Of a stretch of 64,000 nt of DNA, positions 16,214 to 24,575 are shown piece by piece. The notes beneath the pieces were generated by a model, which was given only the letters and a program-made list of their open reading frames with translations, had not been told where the DNA came from and ran no database searches. Within the stretch, counting starts at the first letter, position 1; every line of letters starts with the position of its first letter. The stretch covers positions 5,074,144 to 5,138,143 of the forward strand of contig NZ_CP050948.1 of the NCBI RefSeq assembly GCF_019443745.1, given 5' to 3'. The position numbers were made by a program, and so were the translations under genes. This DNA is from Iamia sp. SCSIO 61187 (GTDB taxonomy: Bacteria; Actinomycetota; Acidimicrobiia; Acidimicrobiales; Iamiaceae).

Positions 16214-17164
16214 CTAGGCGACGACCTCCACCGGGGTGCCGGTGGGCGAGAGAGCGGTGACGGCGTCGATGTCCTCGTTGCGCATGCGCACGCAGCCCGC
16301 GCTCGCCGGGGTGCCGATGAGCGCCGGGTTCTGGGTGCCGTGCATGGCGACCTGGCCGACGCCCCCACCGAAGCTGGTGTGCACCTCGGAGAAGCCGGTG
16401 AAGCTCAGCTGCCCGGTGCCGTAGGCCCGGTGCGGCGGCGACAGGCGGACGACCCCGTCGACGAAGAACGTGCCGAGCGGCGTCGGCGACGACGCCTTCC
16501 CGGTGGCCACCGACGTCTGGAGCACCACCTCCTCGCCCCGGTAGACGGTGAGCCGGCGGGCGCCCCGCTCGATCACGATGTGGTGCTCGACGGTCCGCAG
16601 GGTGACGTCGCCGGCGCGGATCCAGGCGAGGGCCGAGTTGGGCCGGGACATGATCTGGGCCCGCAGCCAGCCCCCGCGGCGCTCCCGCACCAGGAAGGTG
16701 AGGGGCAGGCCCTCCCAGGTCGGGTTGTCCAGGGCCCGGCCGCTCGGGACGGGCACGTCGGGGGCCGAGAACAGCGGGACGCTCGGACCCACGGCATCGG
16801 CGACGGTGAAGCGCTCGGCCCACGGCCGCTCGAGCGGTGGGGCGATGGCCAGGCCGTCCTCGGCCGGCGTCGCCGGGATGGTCGGGGGTGCGGTGGTCGT
16901 GGTCGACGTGGTGGCCCAGCGGCCGTCGACCTCCGGCTCGGCCACCGCCGGCTCGCCGTCGGCGACCGTGGCGGCGATCTCGGGGGCGCTCCGGTCCACC
17001 ACGACCAGCGCCACCCCGACGACCAGGACGGCGAGGACGCCGATGGCCAGGGCGGCGCGACGAGCCCGGCGGCGACGGTGCGGTCGCGGCGGCCCGGTGG
17101 TCGGGGCCGCACCGGGATCGGGCGGCTCGGTGGCCGCGACCGCGTCGGGATCGGGGGCACCCAC
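16214..17164 (-). CDS. L,D-transpeptidase (YkuD domain), membrane anchored
   Basis: A 316-residue protein with a cytoplasmic proline-rich N-terminus, one TM helix (about residues 38-58, ALAIGVLAVLVVGVALVVV), a linker rich in Thr and Pro, and a C-terminal YkuD domain. The catalytic motif HGTQNP...SAGCVRM, with the cysteine nucleophile, is intact. The enzyme would make 3-3 cross-links or attach other molecules to peptidoglycan in the periplasm. GTG 17164 lies eight bases after TAGCGT, suggesting a leaderless mRNA. It ends 30 bases before the antitoxin-like gene and may be co-transcribed with it. Confidence 0.9.
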   Translation of the reverse strand: MGAPDPDAVAATEPPDPGAAPTTGPPRPHRRRRARRAALAIGVLAVLVVGVALVVVDRSAPEIAATVADGEPAVAEPEVDGRWATTSTTTTAPPTIPATPAEDGLAIAPPLERPWAERFTVADAVGPSVPLFSAPDVPVPSGRALDNPTWEGLPLTFLVRERRGGWLRAQIMSRPNSALAWIRAGDVTLRTVEHHIVIERGARRLTVYRGEEVVLQTSVATGKASSPTPLGTFFVDGVVRLSPPHRAYGTGQLSFTGFSEVHTSFGGGVGQVAMHGTQNPALIGTPASAGCVRMRNEDIDAVTALSPTGTPVEVVA

Positions 17165-17172
17165 GGCCCGCG

Positions 17173-17178
17173 ACGCTA
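17173..17178 (-). promoter_or_regulatory. Leaderless -10 box (TAGCGT) of L,D-transpeptidase gene
   Basis: TAGCGT on the minus strand ends eight bases before GTG 17164, with no ribosome-binding site between. Confidence 0.45.
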
Positions 17179-17230
17179 CCGACGGGACCGGCCCGGCGGT
17201 CCTCGGGTCCCCCGGCCGGGGGAGGTCGGA

Positions 17231-18118
17231 TCAGGGCACCACCCACGCCCCGTCCCACACGGTCGGGCGGCGGGGGAGGGCGGCCCGGTCGAGCGGCGGC
17301 GGGTCGGCTCCCGGGTCGGCCAGGCCGAGCGAGGCCGCCAGGCGGGCCCGCACCACGGGGGCGGCGACGCCGGCCCGGGTGGCGTCGGCGAGCGTGACCG
17401 AGCCGTGCCGCTTGGCCAGGCGGGCCCCGTCGGGGCCGAGGACGAGCGGCACGTGGAGGTAGGCGGGGGTCGGCAGGCCGAGCATCCGGGCCAGGTGGGC
17501 CTGGCGGGGCGTCGACGACAGGAGGTCGTCAGCCCGGACCACCTCCTCGACCCCCTGGTCGGCGTCGTCGACGACGACCACCAGGTTGTAGGCGGGCAGG
17601 CCGTCGTTGCGGCGCAGCACCACGTCGTCGACCACCCCCCGGATGGTCCCGTGGAGGGCGTCCTCGACGGCGACGGCCACGCCGTCGGAGCGCAGGCGCA
17701 GGGCCGGGGGGCGGCCCTCGGCCTCGCGGGACCGGCGACGGACGGCGGGCAGGTCCCGGCACGTCCCGGGGTAGGCGTCGGGGGCCTCGTGCGGGGCCCG
17801 GGTCGCATCGCGGATCTCGCGCCGGGTGCAGTAGCAGGGGTAGGTCAGCCCGGCGGCGACGAGCCGGTCGAGGGCGTCCTCGTAGAGGTCGCGCCGCTCC
17901 GACTGGCGGACCACGGCCCCGTCCCAGTCCAGGCCCAGGCGCCGCAGGTCGGCCAGCTGCCCGGCCTCGTGCTCGGGGCGCGAGGAGGGGTCCAGGTCCT
18001 CGACCCGCAGCAGGAAGGCGCTGCCGGCGCCGCGGGCGGCCCACCACGCCAGCAGGGCGGTGCGCAGGTTGCCCAGGTGGAGCGGGCCGCTGGGGCTGGG
18101 GGCGAACCGGCCGATCAC
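17231..18118 (-). CDS. gluQ: Glutamyl-Q tRNA(Asp) synthetase
   Basis: A 295-residue truncated class I glutamyl-tRNA synthetase paralogue lacking the anticodon-binding domain. The HIGH-like motif is in APSPSGPLHLGNLRTALLAW (about residues 6-25) and the KMSKS-like motif in ARLAKRHGSV. The zinc site CYC...YPGTC typical of GluQ-RS is present. The enzyme glutamylates queuosine in the wobble position of tRNA-Asp in cytoplasm. Length fits the family (about 300). A full GltX would be about 470 residues, so that alternative is unlikely. Nothing else in the window concerns queuosine. Confidence 0.9.
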   Translation of the reverse strand: MIGRFAPSPSGPLHLGNLRTALLAWWAARGAGSAFLLRVEDLDPSSRPEHEAGQLADLRRLGLDWDGAVVRQSERRDLYEDALDRLVAAGLTYPCYCTRREIRDATRAPHEAPDAYPGTCRDLPAVRRRSREAEGRPPALRLRSDGVAVAVEDALHGTIRGVVDDVVLRRNDGLPAYNLVVVVDDADQGVEEVVRADDLLSSTPRQAHLARMLGLPTPAYLHVPLVLGPDGARLAKRHGSVTLADATRAGVAAPVVRARLAASLGLADPGADPPPLDRAALPRRPTVWDGAWVVP

Positions 18119-18315
18119 GGGCCCAGGGTGGCACCTCGGCGCACGGGCGCGGCGCGGCCCGCCGACGATCCGTGCGAGCGCCTCGTCTGACGGCTCTCAC
18201 CCGTCGGTGTGAACGGCGTGGGAACGGTCGGCGACATCTGGGCGCGCCCCGGGACGCGCCGGCCTCGGGCTTCGTACCGTGCCGCCAGCACGGGCGTCAC
18301 GGCCCGGACCGACCC

Positions 18316-20025
18316 ATGACCGCCACGACCGACGCCTCCCACGGCCCCCGCGCCGGGCTCCTCGACCCCCGGGATCGGTCGCGCTCGGGCCGATCGCTGC
18401 GGCGCCGGCTCGTCCCCCCTGCGGTCGGGGCCGTGGTCCTGCAGGGCCTGGTCGTGGCCGGCGACGTGATCCCCGCCGTCGACACGCTCGTCTACCTCGA
18501 GTCGGGCCGGAACCTGGTGGCGGGGGACGGCTTCACCCGCTCCGGCGGACCCGAGCTGCACTTCCCGCCGCTGGTGCCGGCCGCGCTCGGCGTCCTCACC
18601 CGGGTCCTGGGGACCGAGATGGGCGCGGTTCGGGTGTGGGAGCTGGCCTCCGGGCTGGCCCTCGCCGCGGCCGTCGTCGCCCTGGCCCGCCGGCTGTGGG
18701 ACGACGACGATGCAACCGTCGTCGCCGCCTGGATCGGTGGCACCGTCGCCGGCCTGGCCCCGATGCTGGTGCGCCGGGGGTCGGGGTCCGAGGCCATCAC
18801 CGCCGCCCTCCTCCTCGCCGCCCTGGTCGTGGCCCTCGGCCCCCGACCCTCGGCCGGAGGTGGGCGGCCCCGCCTGGGGGCGCTGGCGGGGGCGGGGGCC
18901 CTGGCCGGGCTGGCCTACCTGGCCCGTCCCGAGGCCCTGCTGCCCGCCCTCACCATCGGGGCCGCGCTCGTCGTCGACGGGCTCCGCCGCAGTCGCCGCG
19001 GCCTCGACCCGTCGGCCGCCGTCGTCTTCGGCCTCGGGCTGGCGCTGCTGGTCGGCCCGTACCTCGTCTACCTGCACGGGCACACGGGGTCGTGGGCGCT
19101 CACGGCCAAGAGCCAGGACGTGTCCATCGAGGCCTGGCGGGCGGTCGCCGAGGACGACCGGGCCGCGCGCGACCAGATCCTCTACGCCATCGACGAGACC
19201 GGGACGGGCCTGGCCGACGACACCAGACCCCTCACCGCCCTCGCCCGGGAGCACCCACGGGCGTGGGCCGGGATCGTCGGCGTGAACGTGCGGACCATCG
19301 CCCGGCTCTACCTGGTCCCGGCCTCGGACGAACGGGTCGCCCTCATCCCCCTCCCCCTGCTCGCGGCGGCGACGTGGGCCGCGGTGCGCGCCCGGCGACG
19401 TCCGGCGGTGGTGCTGGCCGCGGCCGTGGGCGCCCTGCCCCTCGTCACCTGCACCGTGTTCTTCGCCCAGCCCCGCTACCTCGTCCTGACCACCGCGGTC
19501 CTCGCCGCGCTGGCCGCCGGGGGCATCGTGTCGTGGTGGCGGCGGTTGCCCGGGCGGTGGCCGTGGGCCCTCGCCGCCGCCGTGCTCCTCTGGTCCGGGG
19601 CCGCGACGACGGCCGAGTCCTGGACGCACCTGCCCGGCACCACCCGGGGGGAGACCACCACCTACGCGACCGTCGGCGAGTGGTTCCGCACCTACACCGA
19701 CCCCGACGCCCGGCTGATGACCCGGTCGTTCCACCTCCAGCACTACAGCCAGCGCCCGGTGGTCGCCCTGCCGGCCGCCGACCTCCCCGCCGTGATCGCC
19801 TTCGCCCGAGCCCGCTCGGTCCGCTACCTCGTCGCCGACGCCCGGACGATCCGGGCCCGCCGGGCCCCGCTCTACGACGCCCTCATCCTCGCCGCCGACC
19901 CGCCCGGCCTCCACGAGGTCGCCGTGTTCGGCACCGGGCGCCGGACGATCCGCATCTTCGAGCTGGACCCGGCGCCACCCCCCACCGGCCTGCCCCCGCT
20001 CCCGCTCGGGTTCGTCGGCGACTGA
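18316..20025 (+). CDS. Polytopic membrane protein, GT-C glycosyltransferase-like
   Basis: A 569-residue protein with about ten TM helices and a soluble C-terminal domain of about 130 residues. The first extracytoplasmic loop begins after helix 1 with DVIPAVDTLVYLESGRNLVAGDG, carrying acidic residues as in the PMT/ArnT/GT39 group of lipid-phosphosugar-dependent glycosyltransferases, and a short LHFPPLVPAALG motif that is common in those proteins. It could add a sugar to an envelope polymer. ATG 18316 is taken as start because the protein becomes conserved-looking there; TACCGT at 18275-18280 could be the promoter. Specific donor and acceptor are unknown. Confidence 0.7.
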   Translation: MTATTDASHGPRAGLLDPRDRSRSGRSLRRRLVPPAVGAVVLQGLVVAGDVIPAVDTLVYLESGRNLVAGDGFTRSGGPELHFPPLVPAALGVLTRVLGTEMGAVRVWELASGLALAAAVVALARRLWDDDDATVVAAWIGGTVAGLAPMLVRRGSGSEAITAALLLAALVVALGPRPSAGGGRPRLGALAGAGALAGLAYLARPEALLPALTIGAALVVDGLRRSRRGLDPSAAVVFGLGLALLVGPYLVYLHGHTGSWALTAKSQDVSIEAWRAVAEDDRAARDQILYAIDETGTGLADDTRPLTALAREHPRAWAGIVGVNVRTIARLYLVPASDERVALIPLPLLAAATWAAVRARRRPAVVLAAAVGALPLVTCTVFFAQPRYLVLTTAVLAALAAGGIVSWWRRLPGRWPWALAAAVLLWSGAATTAESWTHLPGTTRGETTTYATVGEWFRTYTDPDARLMTRSFHLQHYSQRPVVALPAADLPAVIAFARARSVRYLVADARTIRARRAPLYDALILAADPPGLHEVAVFGTGRRTIRIFELDPAPPPTGLPPLPLGFVGD

Positions 20026-20069
20026 GCCCGGCTCGGCACCGCCCGCCCCCGCTCAGCCTCGATCCACGC

Positions 20070-20744
20070 TCAGACCTCGCGGAGCGGCGTGGCGCGCGGT
20101 CCGAAGACGAACAGCGGTGTCAGGTCGGGCGGGGGGATGGGGTCCCAGGCGAGGTGGCGGACCTCGGCCCGGGAGCGCCGGCCCAGGCGCAGTCTCAGCA
20201 CCTCGAAGGCGGTGGTCCGCACCCGGTACGTCGGACCCGGCGCCGGCTCGGACCGCAGCGCCGCCCCGCCCGGCAGCACCACCTCGAGCGTCCACGGCGC
20301 GGCGAGCACCCCGACGAGGGCCTCGGCGGCGGCGCCCACGATCGGCTCGTCCCGGCCCCCGGGGCGGTCGAGGGCATGGCGGACGTCGTGCTCGTGGGAC
20401 ACCACGTCGAGGACGGCGGGCCAGATCTCCCCGGCGGTGACCACCTCCTCGAACGCCGGCGCCAGCTCGTCCCAGCGGGCCAGGAGGTCGTTCCCGGCAG
20501 CGGTGGCCGCCCGGGCCACCTGCTCGGCGGTGAGCTCCTCCGACGGGGGTCCGGTGATCCGCCCGGCCAGGGCGTCCTCCACGGTGCCGACGAGGTGCGC
20601 CACCACGCCCCGCACGGTCCATCCCGGGCAGGCCGGGACGGGCCGGTCCCACTCCTCCTCGGACACGGAGGCGAGGAGGGCGGTCAGACGGGCCCGTCCC
20701 CGGGCGTACTCCTCGCCCAGGAGACGGGGCGCCGTGTCGGTCAC
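20070..20744 (-). CDS. Maleylpyruvate isomerase family, mycothiol-dependent enzyme
   Basis: A 224-residue DinB-like four-helix-bundle protein of the mycothiol maleylpyruvate isomerase family. The N-terminal domain shows CPGWTVRGVVAHLVGTVEDAL and the metal-binding HEHDVRHAL segment; together these supply the histidine/glutamate ligands. Such enzymes use mycothiol as thiol cofactor, or are uncharacterised metal-dependent thiol transferases. GTG 20744 is chosen over upstream in-frame codons because the conserved region starts there. The presence supports an actinobacterial host making mycothiol. It lies 53 bases downstream of dnaB and could be read through from it. Confidence 0.8.
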   Translation of the reverse strand: MTDTAPRLLGEEYARGRARLTALLASVSEEEWDRPVPACPGWTVRGVVAHLVGTVEDALAGRITGPPSEELTAEQVARAATAAGNDLLARWDELAPAFEEVVTAGEIWPAVLDVVSHEHDVRHALDRPGGRDEPIVGAAAEALVGVLAAPWTLEVVLPGGAALRSEPAPGPTYRVRTTAFEVLRLRLGRRSRAEVRHLAWDPIPPPDLTPLFVFGPRATPLREV

Positions 20745-20797
20745 CCGGCCATCCTGGCCCAGCCGCCGTCGCCCTGCGCCGATGGCCGGCCGAGGGG

Positions 20798-22228
20798 TCA
20801 GGTGTCCTTGGGCATCGACTCGAAGCGGGTGTGGTGGCCGAGGAAGCTCAGCATCACCTTGCCGGTGGGCCCGTTGCGCTGCTTGGCGATGGCCAGCTCG
20901 GCCATGCCCTGGTTCTCCTGGGTCGGCTCGTAGACCTCGTCGCGGTAGAGGAACATGACGATGTCGGCGTCCTGCTCGAGCGAGCCGGACTCGCGTAGGT
21001 CCGAGAGCATGGGGCGCTTGTCGGCCCGCTGCTCCAGGCCCCGGTTGAGCTGGGCCAGGGCGACGACCGGGCACTCGAGCTCGCGGGCGAGCAGCTTGAG
21101 GCCACGGCTGATCTCGGCCACCTCGACCTGGCGGCTCTCGGCCGAGGTGCGGCCGGTCATCAGCTGGATGTAGTCGACCACCACCATCCCCAGGCTGCCG
21201 ACCTCGCTCCGCAGGCGCCGGGCCTTCGAGCGGATCTCCATGATCGAGACGTTGGGGTTGTCGTCGATCCAGATCGGCGCCGTCCCCAGCCGTCCCATGG
21301 CCCGGGCGATGCCGTTCCAGTCGGACTCCTGGAGGCGGCCGTTGCGGATCTTCTTGGAGTCCACCCGCGCCTCGGAGCACAGGATCCGCTGGACCAGCTC
21401 GAGCTTGCTCATCTCCAGCGAGAAGACCAGGACCGGGTTGTCCTTCATGGCCGCGTGGGTCGCCATCCCGAGGGCCAGGGCGGTCTTGCCCATGGCCGGG
21501 CGGGCGCCCAGCACGACGAGGGCCCCGGGCTGGAGCCCGGCGGTGATCTCGTCCAGGTCGTGGAACCCGGTGGGTGTGCCGGTGATCTCCGAGCCCCGGT
21601 CGTGGAGCTCCTCGATGCGGTCCATGGTGGCGCCGAGGAGGTCGGTGAGCTGGGCGGTGCTGCCCTCGCCCTCGTGGCGGGCGATGTCGAACACCAGCGA
21701 CTCGGCCTCGTCGACGACCTTGCGCACGTCCTCGGGCACCCCGTAGGCCCGCTCGGAGATGGAGCCAGCGGCCCCGATCAGCCGGCGCAGCAGCGAGTGG
21801 TCCTTGACGATGCGGGCGTAGTGGGCGGCGTTGGCGGTGCCGGGGGCGTCGGCCTGCAGGTCGACGAGGGCGGCGGTGCCGCCGGCGGCGTCGAGCAGGT
21901 CGCGCCGGCGCAGCTCGTCGGCGACGGTGATGGGGTCGGCGACCTCGCCCTTGGCGGTGAGGACGGTGATGGCCTCGTAGATGTGGGCGTGGGCCGGCCG
22001 GTAGAAGACGTCGGCCCCGGGCACGACCTCGGCCGCCGCGGCCACGGCGTCGCGCGACAGCAGCAGCGCACCGAGGAGGGCCCGCTCGGCGTCGAGGTTG
22101 TGCGGGGGCACCCGCGCCCCGGAGCCCCGGCCGCCGCCGCTGGCGGCGCGTCGCACCGCCGATCCCAGGTCCGATGGCGGTTCGTCGTCGAACGGGGGGG
22201 CGTCGTCGAAGGGGGGAGCGTCGGTCAT
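20798..22228 (-). CDS. dnaB: Replicative DNA helicase DnaB
   Basis: A 476-residue hexameric helicase that unwinds DNA at the fork. An N-terminal primase-binding domain (PHNLDAERALLGALL, about residues 43-145) is followed by a RecA-like ATPase with Walker A GARPAMGKTALAL, Walker B MVVVDYIQLM and the conserved DLRESGSLEQDADIV. The N-terminus has an acidic/proline repeat of DDAPPFDD type. There is no intein, which some actinobacterial dnaB genes carry. It follows the rpsF-ssb-rpsR-rplI cluster in the usual order, but with a 331-base gap. Confidence 0.97.
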   Translation of the reverse strand: MTDAPPFDDAPPFDDEPPSDLGSAVRRAASGGGRGSGARVPPHNLDAERALLGALLLSRDAVAAAAEVVPGADVFYRPAHAHIYEAITVLTAKGEVADPITVADELRRRDLLDAAGGTAALVDLQADAPGTANAAHYARIVKDHSLLRRLIGAAGSISERAYGVPEDVRKVVDEAESLVFDIARHEGEGSTAQLTDLLGATMDRIEELHDRGSEITGTPTGFHDLDEITAGLQPGALVVLGARPAMGKTALALGMATHAAMKDNPVLVFSLEMSKLELVQRILCSEARVDSKKIRNGRLQESDWNGIARAMGRLGTAPIWIDDNPNVSIMEIRSKARRLRSEVGSLGMVVVDYIQLMTGRTSAESRQVEVAEISRGLKLLARELECPVVALAQLNRGLEQRADKRPMLSDLRESGSLEQDADIVMFLYRDEVYEPTQENQGMAELAIAKQRNGPTGKVMLSFLGHHTRFESMPKDT

Positions 22229-22559
22229 CGCAGGAGCAGCTCAGGGGTCGAGGGCCGCCCGCCGGGGCGGGCGCGGGGGATCAGGGCGGTGGGCTGGGCG
22301 CGCCACGGGAGAGCCCGGCCACCCTGCCGGTCCGCTGCCTCCCCGCCGCACTCCCGGCGTCGCTCCACCATCCACCGATCGGGTCTGTGGAAACAAGAGG
22401 TCGCTCCCTGTGGAGCGCGGTGTGGACGAGGTGGACGGACTGTGGACGGCGGGCGACGACGAGGTGGCGCCGGGCGCGCCGGGGACCGACCCGCGACGGG
22501 TCGGCCCCCAGCGTCTGGTGCGATGCGATGCGCGGTCCGGGCGATGCCGGACCGGGACA
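22229..22559. other. Intergenic region rplI-dnaB
   Basis: These 331 bases hold no gene. They contain the rplI terminator hairpin, a second perfect stem (CCGACCCG/CGGGTCGG at 22486-22504) and four TGTGGA hexamers at 22386, 22410, 22421 and 22441 resembling parts of DnaA boxes. A dnaB promoter must lie here, but no clear -35/-10 pair was recognised. Confidence 0.6.
22534..22553 (-). terminator. Hairpin terminator after rplI
   Basis: GGTCCGG (22534-22540) and CCGGACC (22547-22553) form a seven-base stem with a six-base loop, starting seven bases after the rplI stop codon. No U-tract. Confidence 0.5.
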
Positions 22560-23006
22560 TCAGGCCCCCACGACCTCGATGCGGACGGGGAACTGCACGG
22601 CGGGGTGGAGCCGGGCGGTGAGCTGGTGCTCGCCGGTCTCCTTGATGGGCTCGTCCAGGATCAGGCGCCGGCGGTCGATGACGATGCCGGTCTGCTCCTC
22701 GATGGCCTCGGCCACCTCGGCGGTGCCGACGGAGCCGAAGAGGCGTCCCTCGGTGCCCGCCTTGGCCGTCACCGTGACGGTGGTGGGCACGAGGACCTTG
22801 GCGACCTCCTCGGCCGACGCCCGGTCGGACGCGTCCTTGATGGCCCGCCGACGGCGCATGCCCTCGGCCTGGGCCTCGGAGCCCTCGGTGGCCTTGACGG
22901 CCTGACCCGACGGGAGCAGCAGGTTGCGGGCGTGGCCGTCGGCCACCTCCACCACCTCGCCCTTGGTGCCGACGCCCTCGACGTCGGCGTGGAGCACGAC
23001 GCGCAT
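22560..23006 (-). CDS. rplI: 50S ribosomal protein bL9
   Basis: A 148-residue protein of usual bL9 length. The N-terminal domain has the conserved GTKGEVVEVADGHARNLLLPSG segment (rRNA-binding), then a long connecting helix and the C-terminal domain with GRLFGSVGTAEVAEAI. It binds 23S rRNA at the base of the L1 stalk. Its ATG overlaps the rpsR stop codon (ATGA), so translation is coupled. Confidence 0.97.
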   Translation of the reverse strand: MRVVLHADVEGVGTKGEVVEVADGHARNLLLPSGQAVKATEGSEAQAEGMRRRRAIKDASDRASAEEVAKVLVPTTVTVTAKAGTEGRLFGSVGTAEVAEAIEEQTGIVIDRRRLILDEPIKETGEHQLTARLHPAVQFPVRIEVVGA

Positions 23007-23437
23007 CAGGCCTCGACCTCCTCGGTCGTCGTCTCGTCGGTCGTCACGTCGAGCTCGCCCTCACCGTCGCGCCCGCTGGGCGGCGGCGCGGTCGGGCGCG
23101 GCATGGGACCGTCGGGACGCAGGCCCCGCTCGCCCCGCTCGCCGCGGTCGCGGCCCCCGCCACCCCGCTGCTGGGTGATGCGGTTGGTGTACGGCAGCAG
23201 GGCCATCTCGCGAGCGTTCTTGATCGCCATGGCGACCTCGCGCTGCTGCTGGGCGCTGTTGCCCGTGACCCGGCGGGCCCGGATCTTGGCCCGGTCGGAC
23301 ATGAACCGCTTGAGGAGGTTCACGTCCTTGTAGTCGACGTAGTCGACCTTCTCCTGCGACAGGACGCTGATCTTCTTCTTGCCGCGCCGGCCGGTGTCCT
23401 TGTTCTTGCTGCCCCGCTTGGGCTTCTGCTGTGCCAT
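23006..23437 (-). CDS. rpsR: 30S ribosomal protein bS18, zinc-free type with long C-terminal tail
   Basis: A 143-residue protein. Residues 20-88 are bS18 ([45 protein letters not shown]). The two cysteines of the usual CVFC zinc motif are absent (here ISVLSQ), and the GNCTQHQ motif reads GNSAQQQ, so this is the zinc-independent (C-minus) form. After residue 90 comes an extension of about 53 residues: first Gly/Arg-rich ([14 protein letters not shown]), then Pro-rich, then acidic. Typical bS18 has 75-90 residues. It overlaps ssb and rplI by ATGA, within the rpsF operon. It partners bS6 in the 30S platform. Confidence 0.93.
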   Translation of the reverse strand: MAQQKPKRGSKNKDTGRRGKKKISVLSQEKVDYVDYKDVNLLKRFMSDRAKIRARRVTGNSAQQQREVAMAIKNAREMALLPYTNRITQQRGGGGRDRGERGERGLRPDGPMPRPTAPPPSGRDGEGELDVTTDETTTEEVEA

Positions 23438-23967
23438 CAGAACGGCTCCTCATCCATGTCGTTTCCGCCGCCACCGCCGGAGCTGCTGCCCCGGTTGCCG
23501 CCACCGGCGCCACTGCTCTCGTCGCGGTAGCCGCCGCCACCACCGCCGCGGTTGCCGCCGCCGCCACCGCCGCCGTAGCTGCCGCCACCGCCGCCGTCGC
23601 TGCTGCGCTCGTTCTTGGTGACCTGGGCCGTGGCCCAGCGCAGGCTGGGGGCGATCTCGTCGGCCACCACCTCGACCTTGGAGCGCTTGTCGCCGTTGTC
23701 GGTCTCCCACGAGCGCTGCTCGAGGCGACCGCTCACGACGACGCGGGTGCCGCGCCCGAGCGACTCGGACACGTTCTCGGCCATCTGGGCCCAGCACTTG
23801 ACGTCGAAGAAGGAGACCTGCTCCTCCCACTCGTTGGTCTGGCGGTTCTGCCAGCGGCGGTTGACGGCGAGGCCGAAGGTGGCCACCGCCTGCCCGCTCG
23901 GGGTGAACCGCAGCTCGGGGTCACGGGTGATGTTGCCCGTGAGGGTCACGCTGTTGTCGTTTGCCAT
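23437..23967 (-). CDS. ssb: Single-stranded DNA-binding protein
   Basis: A 176-residue SSB: an OB-fold (residues 1-115) beginning [35 protein letters not shown], a glycine-rich linker with many Gly/Ser/Arg, and the acidic tip DMDEEPF, which recruits replication and repair proteins. It forms homotetramers on ssDNA. Located between rpsF and rpsR as in most actinobacteria; 18 bases after rpsF, with a good purine-rich ribosome-binding site (GGAGGAACGACCG before ATG 23967). Confidence 0.97.
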   Translation of the reverse strand: MANDNSVTLTGNITRDPELRFTPSGQAVATFGLAVNRRWQNRQTNEWEEQVSFFDVKCWAQMAENVSESLGRGTRVVVSGRLEQRSWETDNGDKRSKVEVVADEIAPSLRWATAQVTKNERSSDGGGGGSYGGGGGGGNRGGGGGGYRDESSGAGGGNRGSSSGGGGGNDMDEEPF

Positions 23968-23985
23968 CGGTCGTTCCTCCGGCCT

Positions 23986-24333
23986 CTAGGCCTCGGCCGC
24001 AGCCGGGGCGGCCTGCTCGCCCATGAGGCCGCGTCGGGCGGCCTCACCGTCGGGCAGGCGGATGAGCTTGTGGCGGACGACGTCGTCCGCGAGCCGCAGT
24101 GTGTTCTCGAGGCGGTCGAGCGCGCCGGGCTCGGCCAGGATCTCGAGCACCACGTAGAAGCCCGTGCTCTTGTGGTCGATCTCGTACGCGAAGCGCCGAG
24201 TCCCCCACTTGTCGGTCGTGGCGGTCTCGCCGCCGGCTTCGGTGATCTGCGCGTGGATCCGGTTGATCCCTTGCTGCACCGTGGATTCATCGAGGTCACC
24301 GTCGAAGATGACCATCAGCTCGTACGCTCGCAT
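23986..24333 (-). CDS. rpsF: 30S ribosomal protein bS6
   Basis: A 115-residue bS6 of the alpha/beta RRM-like fold: MRAYELMVIFDGDLDES at the N-terminus, KWGTRRFAYEIDHKSTGFYVVLEI in the middle and VVRHKLIRLP near the end. It pairs with bS18 in the small subunit. GGGAGG lies about ten bases before ATG 24333. First gene of the rpsF-ssb-rpsR-rplI operon, with a leader of about 80 bases containing a hairpin. Confidence 0.97.
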   Translation of the reverse strand: MRAYELMVIFDGDLDESTVQQGINRIHAQITEAGGETATTDKWGTRRFAYEIDHKSTGFYVVLEILAEPGALDRLENTLRLADDVVRHKLIRLPDGEAARRGLMGEQAAPAAAEA

Positions 24334-24371
24334 GGCGAGTCAGCACCTCCCTCTGGACCCGGGCGACCGGG

Positions 24372-24390
24372 GCGCCGGTCGGTCCGGCGC
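24372..24390 (-). promoter_or_regulatory. Hairpin in rpsF leader (possible bS6:bS18 autoregulatory site)
   Basis: On the mRNA strand GCGCCGG and CCGGCGC form a perfect seven-base stem with the loop ACCGA, about 40 bases before the rpsF start. In many bacteria bS6:bS18 binds a leader structure displaying a CCG trinucleotide. The loop here contains CCG, so an autoregulatory role is possible but not shown. Confidence 0.25.
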
Positions 24391-24412
24391 AGGGTTCGTT
24401 TGGAACCGCGCG

Positions 24413-24418
24413 ATGCTA
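24413..24418 (-). promoter_or_regulatory. Possible -10 box (TAGCAT) of rpsF operon
   Basis: TAGCAT on the minus strand would give a leader of about 75 bases before ATG 24333. No good -35 is seen. Confidence 0.3.
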
Positions 24419-24575
24419 GGGGCCGCCGGGCCGCGACGCGAAGTCCGCCTCCGCCGGTGCGTCCCGCCGGGGGCGCCGTCCTCCGCCTGGGGCGGTCCGA
24501 TCCTGTCCATGGGCCCATCATGCGCGAGGGGTGCGACAGTGGAGCGGCGGGAGGCGGCGCCGGGGTCGGGTGGGG

